Shown here: piece by piece, positions 40,951-50,194 of the stretch
Layout of the letters: the number at the start of each line of letters is the position of its first letter
How positions within the stretch are numbered: the stretch's first letter is position 1
DNA from: Microbacterium algeriense
GTDB taxonomy: Bacteria; Actinomycetota; Actinomycetes; Actinomycetales; Microbacteriaceae
Direction: 5' to 3'
Length of the DNA: 64,000 nucleotides
Assembly: GCF_008868005.1 (NCBI RefSeq)
Contig: NZ_WAAO01000002.1
Coordinates: forward strand, 558,001-622,000
Position numbers and translations under genes: made by a program
Notes under the pieces: model-generated
Databases searched by the model: none
Seen by the model: only the letters and a program-made list of their open reading frames with translations
What the model was told of the DNA's origin: nothing

Positions 40951-42087
40951 TCACACGGTCGGGTCGATCCGCTTCTTGCCGGCGTCGGCGGGCCGTCGTG
41001 CGCGGCGCCGCGCACGACGGATGAGCCAGACGACCAGGATCACCACGGCTGCCACCGCGAGCCAGGGGAGCAGGAAGCCCAGCGCGATCACGAGTGCGTT
41101 GAGCGACACCACCAGACCGTTCCATCCGGCGAGCAGGCCGTCGCCGAATCCGGAGGGCTCGGCCGTCGTCGGCGCGGCCGCACGGGTCAGCTGCACCTGG
41201 AGCGAGGACATCGCCACCTGGTCGTCCAGCGCCGCCAGCTGCTGCTCGTAGGACTCCAGCTGCGCCTGTCGATCGGTCAACGCGACCTCCGCCTCGATCA
41301 GCTCCGAGACGCTGCCGGACTGCGCCATCAGCTGGGTGAGGCGCTCGACGGAGGCACGCGTGGAATCCACCCTGGCCTGCAGATCGATCGCGACCGCGGT
41401 CACGTCCTGTTTGGCGGTCGACGAGGAGATCACCTCACCGGTGTCGTCGAGCGCCGCGATGACCTCCGTGAGGTCGGCGGACGGGACTCGGATGGTGATG
41501 GAGCCGTATCCGGAGTCGGCGGGCGCCGACGCGACGTCGCTCTCGCCCTCGACGCCGAGCGCCTTGCCGACCTCCGTGCTCTCGACGTAGCCGCCGTGCT
41601 CCGAAGCCAGGTCGGAGATCTGCGCGGCCGCATCCGGGATGCTCTTGACCTGGACCGTGGCCTGAGCCGTGGCGATGATCTCCCGGTCGCCCTCGACGAC
41701 GGCGGCGCCGGACAGGGCCGCGTCGCCGGACTCGGCGGTGGCTGGGTCGCCCGGCTGCGCGCCGGGGGCGAGCTCCGCGCTGCGCTGCGGCAGCGACGAC
41801 GAGGAGTCGGCCACCGATCCGCCGGACGTGCTCCACCCGTCGGCCGTGGACACCGCGGATCCGCCCACCGCGTTCAGGATCGGCGGGGTCACGAGGACGC
41901 CGACGAGGAAGGCTGCGGCGATCCCACCGCCGGTGAGCCAGCGGCGGCGGCGCCGCTGTGCCGTCGTGCGCGCCGGCCGCGCGGGGCGTCCGTCCTGCGC
42001 GATCTCGGCGAACACCGCTCGCTCCATGCGTGCGATCGTCTCGCCGGGCAGTTCCGGGAGGGCGTCGTCGGGCGTCTGGTCGTTCAT
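40951..42087 (-). CDS. DUF4349 membrane protein, probable partner of the ECF sigma factor
   Basis: A 378-residue protein. A short cytoplasmic part with LPGETIARMERAVFAEIA precedes a Arg-rich stop-transfer (RRRRR) and TM helix at about 50-70. Outside follow a Ser/Gly-rich linker, the DUF4349 domain (about 130-320, with a coiled-coil-like stretch TRASVERLTQLMAQSG to LESYEQQLAALD) and a second TM near 333-358. Its start overlaps the sigma factor stop by 4 nt. No zinc-type anti-sigma motif is present, but order, coupling and topology match an anti-sigma factor (inference). Confidence 0.8.
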   Translation of the reverse strand: MNDQTPDDALPELPGETIARMERAVFAEIAQDGRPARPARTTAQRRRRRWLTGGGIAAAFLVGVLVTPPILNAVGGSAVSTADGWSTSGGSVADSSSSLPQRSAELAPGAQPGDPATAESGDAALSGAAVVEGDREIIATAQATVQVKSIPDAAAQISDLASEHGGYVESTEVGKALGVEGESDVASAPADSGYGSITIRVPSADLTEVIAALDDTGEVISSSTAKQDVTAVAIDLQARVDSTRASVERLTQLMAQSGSVSELIEAEVALTDRQAQLESYEQQLAALDDQVAMSSLQVQLTRAAAPTTAEPSGFGDGLLAGWNGLVVSLNALVIALGFLLPWLAVAAVVILVVWLIRRARRRARRPADAGKKRIDPTV

Positions 42088-42641
42088 GCGTCTCTCACTT
42101 CCTTCACGGCGCCCCGCAGCTGCGTGCGCACTCGCGAGAGACGGTTCCGGACGACGGCATGGGTCACGCCGAGCTCCTCTGCGGCCGCCTGATAGGCGTA
42201 CCCCTCAGCCGCGCACAGCCGGAAGATCTCGCGGTCGAGTTCGCTCAGACCGCCCACCTCCGCTGCGATCCTCGCTGCGAGGGCCGCGGTGATGACCTGC
42301 TCCTCGACGCTCACGGCATCCGCCAGCGTCTCATCGACGGCGTCGGTCGTGTGCGCCTCGTCGCGTCGGCGCCGCCGGAGCCGATTCGCCGCCTGGAAGC
42401 GGCAGATCGTCGCCAGCCACGGCAGGATGGACTCTCCCTGCAGCTCGAGGCCGGGGAGCTTGCGCCATGCGACGACGAACGTCTCCTGCGTCACGTCCTC
42501 CGCATCGGCAGCGGAACCCAGGATCCCCTGCGCGATCCAGTAGACGGGGCGCACGTGGGCGCGGTACAGCTCCCGGAAGGCGCTCTCATCGCCCGCCGCG
42601 GCCTGCGCGGCCCACTTCTGATCACTCGTCTGCACGGGCAT
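42084..42641 (-). CDS. ECF RNA polymerase sigma factor
   Basis: A 185-residue group 4 sigma factor. Region 2 (about 12-85) holds the core-binding and -10 recognition sequence AEDVTQETFVVAWRKL and WLATICRFQAANRLRRRRR; region 4 (about 120-175) ends in the HTH YQAAAEELGVTHAVVRNRLSRVR. There is no C-terminal SnoaL or other extension. The next gene overlaps its stop and encodes a membrane protein that could hold it inactive. Target promoters are unknown. Confidence 0.9.
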   Translation of the reverse strand: MPVQTSDQKWAAQAAAGDESAFRELYRAHVRPVYWIAQGILGSAADAEDVTQETFVVAWRKLPGLELQGESILPWLATICRFQAANRLRRRRRDEAHTTDAVDETLADAVSVEEQVITAALAARIAAEVGGLSELDREIFRLCAAEGYAYQAAAEELGVTHAVVRNRLSRVRTQLRGAVKEVRDA

Positions 42642-42765
42642 CCTGGTTCCGTTCGGTGTCTCTCACCCGGGAAGTGTCGGTGGATGCCCCATCGTCTCAG
42701 ATCCGTCCGCATCCGGTTCGCTCCCGACGCTTCATCCCGCCCCCGTGCTCCGGTAGCATTGCCCC

Positions 42766-42870
42766 GGCGAGAGGGAGTATCCCGGACCCGCGCGTAACGT
42801 CATCACGAGCATCGACATCGCTGCTCCGGGCGCGCGACGCCCTTCGGTGCGGGGGAGAGACTTTCGGCTC
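42766..42870 (+). ncRNA. yybP-ykoY (manganese) riboswitch candidate
   Basis: The 5' box GAGGGAGTAT (42771-42780), the middle word AACGTCATCACGAGC and the 3' box GAGAGACTTTCGGC (42855-42868) match the conserved parts of the yybP-ykoY Mn2+ riboswitch in order and spacing. A terC gene, a usual target of this class, follows. TAGCAT at 42754-42759 would start transcription just before it. I judged this by eye; a covariance-model search is needed for certainty. Confidence 0.72.
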
Positions 42871-42904
42871 ATTCCCGACCCCTCGCGAAAGGTGCAGTGC
42901 GCCC

Positions 42905-43909
42905 TTGGAAATCCCCCTCTGGTTCGAGATCACCTCGATGGTCGTCCTCACGATCATCCTGATCGGCGACCTGCTGCTCATCCGGCTGCGACCCCACATC
43001 CCGTCGACCAAGGAGTCCACGCTCTGGGTCGTGTTCTACGTGGGGCTGGCGCTCCTGTTCGCGGTGCTGCTGGGCAATGTCGGCGGATGGCAGAACGCGG
43101 GTGACTTCATCACCGGATGGGCGCTGGAATACAGCCTCTCGGTGGACAACCTCTTCGTCTTCGTGCTGATCATGGCGCAGTTCGCCGTGCCGCGGCGGTT
43201 GCAGCAGCAGGTGCTGATGGTGGGCATCATCATCGCCCTGGTGCTGCGCGGACTGTTCATCCTCGTGGGCGTCGCCATCATCGAGAACTTCTCGCCGATC
43301 TTCTACATCTTCGGGGCGTTCCTCATCTGGACGGCGATCCGTCAGGCGATGCCGGAGGGGGACATCGACGACGAGGTGAAGCGCGAGAACTTCATCGTCC
43401 GCCTGCTGCGCCGTCGCATCGACATCAGCGAGACCTACGACGGGTCCAAGATCCGCACGACGGTCGACGGCAAGAGGATGTGGACCCCCATGGTGATCGT
43501 GTTCATCACGATCGGCGTCACCGACCTCATCTTCGCGATCGACTCGATCCCGGCGATCTTCGAGATCACGACGAACGGATTCCTCGTCTTCGCCGCGAAC
43601 ATCTTCGCGCTGATGGGGCTGCGTCAGCTGTACTTCCTCCTCGGCGACCTCCTCGACCGGCTCCGCTACCTGCACTACGGCATCGCGGTGATCCTCGGCT
43701 TCATCGGCATCAAGCTGATCCTGCACGCGCTCCACGTCAACGAGCTCCCGTTCATCAACGGCGGACAGCACATCGAGTGGGTCCCCGACATCGACAACAT
43801 GGTCTCGCTCGGCGTGATCCTCGTCTCCATGACCGTGGCGACGGTGGCGAGCCTGATCGCCTCCTCCCGCGAGAAGCGCGCCGAGAAGAGGTCGGCGCTC
43901 AGCGAGTGA
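42905..43909 (+). CDS. TerC-family membrane protein (putative manganese/metal exporter)
   Basis: A 334-residue integral membrane protein with about nine helices. Family motifs include YSLSVDNLFVFVLIM and FAIDSIPAIFEITTNGF, each with the membrane acidic residues proposed to handle metal ions. Related proteins such as Alx and MeeF/YkoY export or allocate Mn2+. The only in-frame start that suits the conserved EIPLWFEITSMV beginning is TTG at 42905, about 12 nt after GAAAGG. Control by the upstream Mn2+ riboswitch candidate fits a manganese role. Confidence 0.88.
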   Translation: MEIPLWFEITSMVVLTIILIGDLLLIRLRPHIPSTKESTLWVVFYVGLALLFAVLLGNVGGWQNAGDFITGWALEYSLSVDNLFVFVLIMAQFAVPRRLQQQVLMVGIIIALVLRGLFILVGVAIIENFSPIFYIFGAFLIWTAIRQAMPEGDIDDEVKRENFIVRLLRRRIDISETYDGSKIRTTVDGKRMWTPMVIVFITIGVTDLIFAIDSIPAIFEITTNGFLVFAANIFALMGLRQLYFLLGDLLDRLRYLHYGIAVILGFIGIKLILHALHVNELPFINGGQHIEWVPDIDNMVSLGVILVSMTVATVASLIASSREKRAEKRSALSE

Positions 43910-43933
43910 GCCGGCGGGCGGCCTGCGTGCGAC

Positions 43934-45247
43934 TCAGAACGCGCGCAGGTTCGCCTGCAGTCCGCCGTCCGCGTACTCGCGTCGGAGGATGCCGCGGCGC
44001 CGGAGGACCGGCACCAGCTCATCGAGTGTGCGGTGCAGCGTCACCGGGTGGAAGTCGCCCCACAGCAGCACCCCGTCGTTGCCCCACTCGCCGAGTTCCT
44101 CGATCAGGTCGGCGAACTCCTCCGCGGTGCCGACGAAGCCGCTGCGATCGGAGATGCGACCGGCGCGCGCGAGAGCGGACAGGTGCGCGCGCAGGGGAGC
44201 GTCCTCGCCGCGGTCTCCGATGAGTCTCTGGATGCTCCCGCGCGACACGTGCGCACCGAAGACCTCGAGGTCGAGCGGGCGATCCAGGTCGAGTGCGGTC
44301 AGGTCGGTCTCGAGGTCGCTGGACTGCTTCCGCGCGATCTGGACCAGAGCGGCGTCATCGGGGTGGGCTGAGGCGGCGACGATGCGGTCGGCCTCTTCCG
44401 GGGAAGCGGTGATGACGGGCTGGATGGCGAACAGGATCGTGACGTCCTCGGGGCGCCGGCCCTTCGCGATCGCGGCCTCGTGCACCTTCGCGCGGTACGC
44501 GCGCACCGAGGCCTCGTCGAGCGGGGCGAGGGCGAGCTGCACGTCGGAGTTCGCGCCGGCGAAGCCGAGTCCACGTCCGGAGCCGCCCGGCGACACGATC
44601 GCGGGTTCGCCCTGTGTGAAGGGGAGCGCGTTGAGGGGGCCGTCGAAGCGGTAGTGGTCGCCGCGATGCCGGACGGCGCGCATACGGGTGCCGTCCGCGT
44701 ACACGTCCGTCTCGCGATCCTCGACCAGCGCGCCGTCGTCCCAGCTGTGCCAGAGCGCGCGGATGCCGGCGAGCCACTCCTCGGCGCGGTCATAGGCCTC
44801 GTCGTGGCCGAGCTGCGGCGCATCCGAGAAGTGCCGAGCGCTGCCGGTGTCGGTGACGACGTTGAGGCCGAGGCGGTGTCCGCTCAGGTGCTGCAGCGTC
44901 GCGAACTGTCGCGCCGCTGTGTAAGGCAGGTACGCCGCCGGGTTCACGGTCGGCACGACGCCGAGGTGGCGTGTCGCGTGGAACAGCGAGGGCGCGAGCA
45001 GGAGCGGGTCGTGCTTGGGACCGCCGAAGGCGTGCCGGACGCGGAGATCGATCGTGGCGGGCGACCCGAGCGACGGCGCGTCCTCGATGATGACGAGATC
45101 GAAGCCGGCCTGCTCCAGGGTGCGCGCCGCTTCCTGATAGATCTCGGGGCGCGTCCAGTCGTAGTCCCACTCCAGCGAGGGGTACCCCCAGCCCTGCGGA
45201 CCGAATCCCCGCGCGAGGAACCACCCGAAATGCTGGAGGCGGGTCAT
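43934..45247 (-). CDS. FMN-dependent monooxygenase, NtaA/SnaA/DszA family
   Basis: A 437-residue bacterial-luciferase-like flavin monooxygenase with a TIM barrel. The family segment GHRLGLNVVTDTGSARHFSD (in parts: LGLNVVT, then ARHF) and YDRAEEWLAGIRALWHSWDDGALVEDRE-like insertion are characteristic of enzymes that cleave chelators, dibenzothiophene sulfone or sulfonates using FMNH2 and oxygen. Its start overlaps the stop of the sulfhydrylase gene by 4 nt. The pairing suggests release of sulfite from an organosulfur compound followed by incorporation of sulfide (inference). No flavin reductase gene is adjacent. Confidence 0.85.
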   Translation of the reverse strand: MTRLQHFGWFLARGFGPQGWGYPSLEWDYDWTRPEIYQEAARTLEQAGFDLVIIEDAPSLGSPATIDLRVRHAFGGPKHDPLLLAPSLFHATRHLGVVPTVNPAAYLPYTAARQFATLQHLSGHRLGLNVVTDTGSARHFSDAPQLGHDEAYDRAEEWLAGIRALWHSWDDGALVEDRETDVYADGTRMRAVRHRGDHYRFDGPLNALPFTQGEPAIVSPGGSGRGLGFAGANSDVQLALAPLDEASVRAYRAKVHEAAIAKGRRPEDVTILFAIQPVITASPEEADRIVAASAHPDDAALVQIARKQSSDLETDLTALDLDRPLDLEVFGAHVSRGSIQRLIGDRGEDAPLRAHLSALARAGRISDRSGFVGTAEEFADLIEELGEWGNDGVLLWGDFHPVTLHRTLDELVPVLRRRGILRREYADGGLQANLRAF

Positions 45248-46539
45248 GCCACCGTCTCCCGCACCGACTCGAGGACCCGGCTGAGGTCCGCGATGAGGTC
45301 GGCGACGTCTTCGATCCCGATCGACAGGCGGAGCGTGCCGGGGCCGACGCCGAGCACGGCGCGCTCCGCATCGGTGCGCTGGGCGTGGCTCGTGGTGCCC
45401 GGATGCAGTACGAGCGATCGCACATCACCGATGTGGGTCATGTGCGTGAAGACGCGCACGTCCTCGACGAAGCGCCGAGCGGCGGGCAGGCCGCCCCGGA
45501 GGGTGAACGTGAAGATCGAGCCGAAGCCTCCTTCGAGGTAGCGCACGGCCGTCTCGTGATGCGGATGGGAGGGGAGTCCGGCGTAGTCGACACTCTCGAC
45601 GGCGTCCTGGGATTCGAGCCAGCGCGCGATCTCGAGCGCATTCCGTGACTGACGCTCGACACGCAGCGAGAGCGTCTCCGCGCCCTGGCCGATGAGGAAC
45701 GCGTTCAGCGGCGACGGGGAGGCGCCGAAGCGCGGCGCGACCGACTCGCGCGCGTAGGCGATGCGGGCGCGGCCGCCGTGTCGGGAGAAGACGCTGGGAG
45801 CGCCGCCTCTCCCCGGCAGGACGAGGTGCGGCGCGTTGTGACCGGCGCGCTCCGCGTCGAAGCGGCCGTCGTCGACGATGGCGCCGCCGAGGACGGATCC
45901 GTGCCCGGCGAGGAATTTCGAGGCGGAGTGGACGACGACGGCGGCGCCGTGCTCGATCGGCCGGAGCAGGGACGGGGTGGCGAGCGTGTTGTCGACGATC
46001 AGCGGGACGGCGACCTCATCGGCGATGGCGCTCACGGCGGCGACGTCGAGCACATCGTTGCGCGCGTTCGCGAGCGACTCGGCGAACAGGGCGCGCGTGT
46101 TCGGCCGGATCGCCGCTCGCCACGCATCCGGATCGGCGATGTCCTCGACGAACGTCGTCTCGATGTCCAGCCGGGCGAGGTTGTCGAGGAAGAGGCCGCG
46201 CGTGCCCTCGTAGATGTGCGTCGAGGAGACGATGTGGTCCCCGGCTCCCACGACCGAGAGGAGAGCGGTGGACACCGCGGCCTGACCGCTGGCGACGAGC
46301 ACGGCGTCTGCGCCCGACTCGAGCGACGCCAGCTGGCGCTCCACCGCGCGCACGGTCGGGTTCCCGGTGCGCGTGTATCCGAAGCCGGTGCCCGTGCTGA
46401 AGTGGTCGGCGGCGTGGTCGAAGTCGTCGAACTCGAAGCCGGCGGTGAGGTAGATCGGGGTGGCGCGGGCCGCCGCCGTCTCTCGGCTTCTCGCCGCGTG
46501 GACGGCGCGGGTGGCGAAGCGGGCGGTGTCGACGGTCAT
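45244..46539 (-). CDS. O-acetylhomoserine/O-acetylserine sulfhydrylase-type PLP enzyme
   Basis: A 431-residue enzyme of the Cys/Met metabolism PLP family. PLP lysine in [13 protein letters not shown], cofactor residues in GYTRTGNPT and [11 protein letters not shown]. Length and the [14 protein letters not shown] region agree with homocysteine synthase (O-acetylhomoserine plus sulfide). Not distinguishable with certainty from cystathionine-type relatives. ATG at 46539. Co-transcribed with the flavin monooxygenase and divergent from the leucine leader region. Confidence 0.85.
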   Translation of the reverse strand: MTVDTARFATRAVHAARSRETAAARATPIYLTAGFEFDDFDHAADHFSTGTGFGYTRTGNPTVRAVERQLASLESGADAVLVASGQAAVSTALLSVVGAGDHIVSSTHIYEGTRGLFLDNLARLDIETTFVEDIADPDAWRAAIRPNTRALFAESLANARNDVLDVAAVSAIADEVAVPLIVDNTLATPSLLRPIEHGAAVVVHSASKFLAGHGSVLGGAIVDDGRFDAERAGHNAPHLVLPGRGGAPSVFSRHGGRARIAYARESVAPRFGASPSPLNAFLIGQGAETLSLRVERQSRNALEIARWLESQDAVESVDYAGLPSHPHHETAVRYLEGGFGSIFTFTLRGGLPAARRFVEDVRVFTHMTHIGDVRSLVLHPGTTSHAQRTDAERAVLGVGPGTLRLSIGIEDVADLIADLSRVLESVRETVA

Positions 46540-46620
46540 GCGGAGCCTCTCGGTCGTTCGGGTGAGCAACAGAGTGTCACGGCGTGTCTCGGCGTGTCCG
46601 AGCGGTGGTAACCTGACGTC

Positions 46621-46668
46621 ATGCGGACCGTGCTCCTTCTTAGCGGCCGCGGCGAGACCTCGATCTGA
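46621..46668 (+). CDS. Leucine leader peptide upstream of leuCD
   Basis: A 15-codon frame encoding [15 protein letters not shown], with three Leu codons in a row (CTC CTT CTT, 46633-46641); two of them are the rare CTT. The ATG is 6 nt after TAACCT (46609-46614), so the transcript is probably leaderless and translated from its first base. A stem CCGCGGCGAG/CTCGTCGCGG (46647-46656 and 46676-46685, one G-U pair) overlaps the end of the peptide, where a ribosome stalled at the Leu codons would interfere. Classical leucine attenuation is the expected role. Confidence 0.75.
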   Translation: MRTVLLLSGRGETSI

Positions 46669-46685
46669 GCCCCTCCTCGTCGCGG
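46647..46685 (+). promoter_or_regulatory. Leader hairpin of leuCD
   Basis: Ten-base-pair stem starting 6 nt after the last Leu codon of the leader peptide and closing downstream of its stop. No U tract follows, so it may act on translation or with Rho instead of as an intrinsic terminator. The leuC ribosome site AGGAG is at 46715-46719. Confidence 0.55.
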
Positions 46686-46726
46686 AGTCCATCGTGGGCC
46701 GAACCGCCATCCCCAGGAGACACGCC

Positions 46727-48163
46727 ATGACCACCACCGCCGGTGCGGATTCCGCACGCCCCAGGACGCTCGCCGAGAAGGTCTGGGACGACCACCTCGT
46801 CGTCAAGGGCGAGGACGGGCAGCCCGACCTCATCTACATCGACCTGCACCTCGTGCACGAGGTCACCAGCCCGCAGGCCTTCGACGGCCTCCGCAGCGAG
46901 GGGCGCCCGCTCCGCCGGCTCGACCTGACCATCGCCACCGAGGACCACAACACCCCGACGTGGGAGATCGACAAGCCGATCGCCGACCTCACCAGTCGCA
47001 CGCAGATCGAGACGCTGCGTCGTAACGCCGCCGAGTTCGGGGTGCGCCTGCACTCGCTGGGCGATGCGGAGCAGGGCATCGTGCACGTCGTCGGGCCTCA
47101 GCTCGGACTCACGATGCCCGGCATCACGGTGGTCTGCGGCGACTCGCACACGTCGACCCACGGCGCGTTCGGCGCGATGGCGTTCGGCATCGGCACGAGC
47201 GAGGTCGAGCACGTCATGGCCACCCAGACGCTGCCCCTCAAGCCCTTCAAGACCATGGCCATCAACGTCGAGGGCACGTTGCGTCCGGGCGTGACCGCGA
47301 AGGACATCATCCTCGCCGTGATCGCCAAGATCGGCACCGGCGGCGGCCAGGGCTACGTGCTCGAATACCGCGGCAGCGCGATCCGCGCGCTCTCGATGGA
47401 GGGCCGCATGACGATCTGCAACATGTCGATCGAGGCCGGCGCCCGCGCGGGCATGGTCGCCCCGGACGAGACGACCTTCGCCTACCTCGAGGGCCGTCCG
47501 CACGCGCCGAAGGGGCAGGACTGGGACGACGCCGTCGCCTACTGGCGCACGCTGCCGACCGACGAGGGCGCGGCATTCGACGCCGAGGTCTTCATCGACG
47601 CCGACGAGCTGGAGCCCTTCGTCACCTGGGGCACGAACCCGGGCCAGGGCAGCTCGCTCTCCTCCGCGGTGCCGAACCCGGCCGAGATCACCGACCCGAA
47701 CGAGCGCGCCGCCGCCGAGCGCGCACTGGAGTACATGGACCTCACCCCTGGCACGCCTCTCAAGGAGGTGCCGGTCGATGCGGTGTTCATGGGCTCGTGC
47801 ACGAACAGCCGCATCGAGGACCTCCGTGCCTTCGCGTCGATCATCCAGGGCAAGAAGAAGGCCGACGGCGTGCGCGTCATGGTCGTCCCCGGCTCGGCGC
47901 GCGTTCGTCTGGAGGCCGAGGCGGAGGGACTGGACCAGGTCATCAAGGACTTCGGGGCGGAGTGGCGGTTCGCCGGCTGCTCGATGTGCCTCGGGATGAA
48001 CCCCGACCAGCTCGCCCCTGGGGAGCGCTGCGCCTCCACCTCGAACCGCAACTTCGAGGGCAGGCAGGGCAAGGGCGGCCGCACCCACCTGGTGTCGCCC
48101 CTGGTCGCCGCGGCGACCGCCATCCGCGGAACCCTGTCCAGCCCGAGCGATCTGGAGGCCTGA
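46727..48163 (+). CDS. leuC: 3-isopropylmalate dehydratase, large subunit
   Basis: A 478-residue aconitase-family Fe-S enzyme subunit that, with LeuD, isomerises 2-isopropylmalate to 3-isopropylmalate. Signatures: [28 protein letters not shown] (in part [14 protein letters not shown]), [11 protein letters not shown] and [12 protein letters not shown] with the three cluster cysteines. ATG at 46727 behind AGGAGA at 46715-46720. Regulated, in all likelihood, by the leader peptide upstream. leuD follows 2 bp after its stop. Confidence 0.97.
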   Translation: MTTTAGADSARPRTLAEKVWDDHLVVKGEDGQPDLIYIDLHLVHEVTSPQAFDGLRSEGRPLRRLDLTIATEDHNTPTWEIDKPIADLTSRTQIETLRRNAAEFGVRLHSLGDAEQGIVHVVGPQLGLTMPGITVVCGDSHTSTHGAFGAMAFGIGTSEVEHVMATQTLPLKPFKTMAINVEGTLRPGVTAKDIILAVIAKIGTGGGQGYVLEYRGSAIRALSMEGRMTICNMSIEAGARAGMVAPDETTFAYLEGRPHAPKGQDWDDAVAYWRTLPTDEGAAFDAEVFIDADELEPFVTWGTNPGQGSSLSSAVPNPAEITDPNERAAAERALEYMDLTPGTPLKEVPVDAVFMGSCTNSRIEDLRAFASIIQGKKKADGVRVMVVPGSARVRLEAEAEGLDQVIKDFGAEWRFAGCSMCLGMNPDQLAPGERCASTSNRNFEGRQGKGGRTHLVSPLVAAATAIRGTLSSPSDLEA

Positions 48164-48165
48164 CC

Positions 48166-48762
48166 ATGGAGAAGTTCACCACCCACACGGGCATCGCCGC
48201 GCCGCTGCAGCGCTCGAACGTCGACACCGACCAGATCATCCCCGCGGTGTTCCTCAAGCGCGTCACCAAGACCGGCTTCGAGGATGCGCTGTTCCACGGC
48301 TGGCGTCAGGACCCGGAGTTCGTCCTGAACCAGGCGCCGTACCAGGGCGCGTCGATCCTCGTCGCCGGCCCCGACTTCGGCACCGGATCGAGCCGCGAGC
48401 ACGCCGTCTGGGCGCTGCGCGACTTCGGATTCAAGGTCGTCCTGAGTCCGCGGTTCGCGGACATCTTCCGTGGCAACTCGGGCAAGCAGGGCCTGCTCGC
48501 CGCGACGATCTCGGAAGAGGATCTCGAGCGGATCTGGGCCGAGATCGAGCGGAATCCCGGGGTTTCCATGACGGTCGACCTCGAGGCGCGGGTGGCGGTC
48601 ATCGGCGACATCCAGGCCGAGATCGGTATCGACGATTACACTAGATGGCGGCTCCTCGAAGGGCTCGATGACATCGGGCTCACGCTGCGCAACGAAGACA
48701 AGATCGCGCAGTTCGAGGCCCGTCGCGAGTCGTGGCGGCCCCGAACCCTTCCCGTTCAGTAG
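48166..48762 (+). CDS. leuD: 3-isopropylmalate dehydratase, small subunit
   Basis: A 198-residue swivel-domain subunit of isopropylmalate isomerase. Family motifs are [15 protein letters not shown] (residues about 18-32) and [17 protein letters not shown]. It begins 2 bp after leuC, so the subunits are made together. The stop is followed by a perfect GGGGGCGGG/CCCGCCCCC hairpin at 48768-48799 before murA. Confidence 0.97.
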   Translation: MEKFTTHTGIAAPLQRSNVDTDQIIPAVFLKRVTKTGFEDALFHGWRQDPEFVLNQAPYQGASILVAGPDFGTGSSREHAVWALRDFGFKVVLSPRFADIFRGNSGKQGLLAATISEEDLERIWAEIERNPGVSMTVDLEARVAVIGDIQAEIGIDDYTRWRLLEGLDDIGLTLRNEDKIAQFEARRESWRPRTLPVQ

Positions 48763-48767
48763 ACGGT

Positions 48768-48799
48768 GGGGGCGGGGGAGCCAGGGGCAACCCGCCCCC
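48768..48799. terminator. Hairpin between leuD and murA
   Basis: GGGGGCGGG (48768-48776) pairs with CCCGCCCCC (48791-48799), 9 bp with a 14-nt loop. It probably separates the leucine operon from the murA cluster, at least in part. Confidence 0.65.
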
Positions 48800-48826
48800 G
48801 AATCCGTTGATGAAGTGAGGCTCCGA

Positions 48827-50194
48827 ATGACGACACCTGTGCGCGATGCTCTTCCGGGCGGAGTCCCCGCACTCACCGGAGACGTCCTCGCCATTCGAGG
48901 CGGCCGTCCGCTGCGCGGTCGCGTCGACGTCAAGGGCGCGAAGAACCTCGCGACCAAGGCGATGGTCGCCTCGCTCCTCGGCGAGACGGTGAGCACGCTG
49001 CGCGATGTGCCGGCGATCAGCGATGTGGCCGTCGTGCGCTCGCTGCTCGAGGTGCACGGCGTCCGGGTCTCGGAGGGCGACGAGCCCGGCTCGCTCGTGT
49101 TCGACCCGAGCGACGTGGAATCCGCGCACTTCGAGGAGATCGACGCCCACGCGGGCGCCTCGCGCATCCCGATCCTGTTCTGCGGGCCGCTGCTGCACCG
49201 TCTCGGACAGGCCTTCATCCCCGACCTCGGCGGCTGCCGCATCGGCGACCGCCCGATCGACTTCCACCTCGACGCGCTGCGGAAGTTCGGCGCGATCGTC
49301 GAGAAGCTCCCGAGCGGCATCCGCCTGTCCACCGGGGGCAGCCGCCTGCACGGGGCGAACATCCACCTGCCGTACCCGAGCGTGGGCGCGACCGAGCAGG
49401 TGCTCCTCACGGCCGTCCGCGCCGAAGGCGTCACGGAGCTGCGCAACGCCGCGATCGAGCCCGAGATCATGGACCTGATCGCCGTGCTGCAGAAGATGGG
49501 CGCGATCATCTCCTACGAGCCCAACCGCGTCATCGTGATCGAGGGCGTCGAGAAGCTCCGCGGCTACGACCACCGGTCCATCTTCGACCGCAATGAGGCC
49601 GCATCCTGGGCCTCGGCCGCGCTGGCCACCGACGGCGAGATCTTCGTCGGCGGCGCCAAGCAGCAGGAGATGCTCACCTTCCTCAACGTCTTCCGCAAGG
49701 CGGGCGGCTGGTTCGACATCCAGGAGGACGGGATCCTCTTCCGCCGTGACGGGGACATCAAGCCGGTCGTGATCGAGACCGACGTCCACCCCGGCTTCAT
49801 GACCGACTGGCAGCAGCCGCTCGTGGTCGCGCTGACGCAGGCGCACGGACGATCGGTGGTCCACGAGACCGTGTACGAGAACCGGATGGGCTTCACCGAG
49901 GCGCTGGTCAAGATGGGCGCCGACATCGTCGTGCACCCGCGCGGACTCCAGGACGGGCCTCGCCGGGTTCCCCGCCGCGATCTCGAGCAGGCCGCCGTCA
50001 TCACGGGACCGACTCCGCTGCACGGCGCAGACATCGTGGTGCCCGACCTCCGCGGTGGCTACAGCCACATCATCGCGGCCCTCACCGCCACGGGCGAGTC
50101 GAAGGTCTCAGGAGTGGACATCCTCAGCCGCGGCTACGAGAAGTTCCTCGCCAAGCTCGACGCCCTCGGCGCCGACTTCGACGTCATCCGGTGA
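48827..50194 (+). CDS. murA: UDP-N-acetylglucosamine 1-carboxyvinyltransferase
   Basis: A 455-residue enzyme that transfers enolpyruvate from PEP to UDP-GlcNAc, the first committed step of peptidoglycan synthesis. N-terminal VKGAKNLATKAM matches the KNxAxK substrate loop. The catalytic loop reads LGGCRIG with Cys137 in place of the Asp found in mycobacterial MurA, so fosfomycin can in principle react with it (family knowledge). ATG behind GAAGTGAGG. Its end overlaps the plsC start in GTGA. Somewhat longer than E. coli MurA because of N- and C-terminal additions. Confidence 0.93.
   Translation: MTTPVRDALPGGVPALTGDVLAIRGGRPLRGRVDVKGAKNLATKAMVASLLGETVSTLRDVPAISDVAVVRSLLEVHGVRVSEGDEPGSLVFDPSDVESAHFEEIDAHAGASRIPILFCGPLLHRLGQAFIPDLGGCRIGDRPIDFHLDALRKFGAIVEKLPSGIRLSTGGSRLHGANIHLPYPSVGATEQVLLTAVRAEGVTELRNAAIEPEIMDLIAVLQKMGAIISYEPNRVIVIEGVEKLRGYDHRSIFDRNEAASWASAALATDGEIFVGGAKQQEMLTFLNVFRKAGGWFDIQEDGILFRRDGDIKPVVIETDVHPGFMTDWQQPLVVALTQAHGRSVVHETVYENRMGFTEALVKMGADIVVHPRGLQDGPRRVPRRDLEQAAVITGPTPLHGADIVVPDLRGGYSHIIAALTATGESKVSGVDILSRGYEKFLAKLDALGADFDVIR

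Noticed and set aside
46540..46620. A SAM riboswitch in front of the sulfhydrylase/monooxygenase operon
   Set aside because: The 81-bp gap to the divergent leucine leader is too short and shows none of the conserved SAM-I or SAM-IV words on the minus strand.
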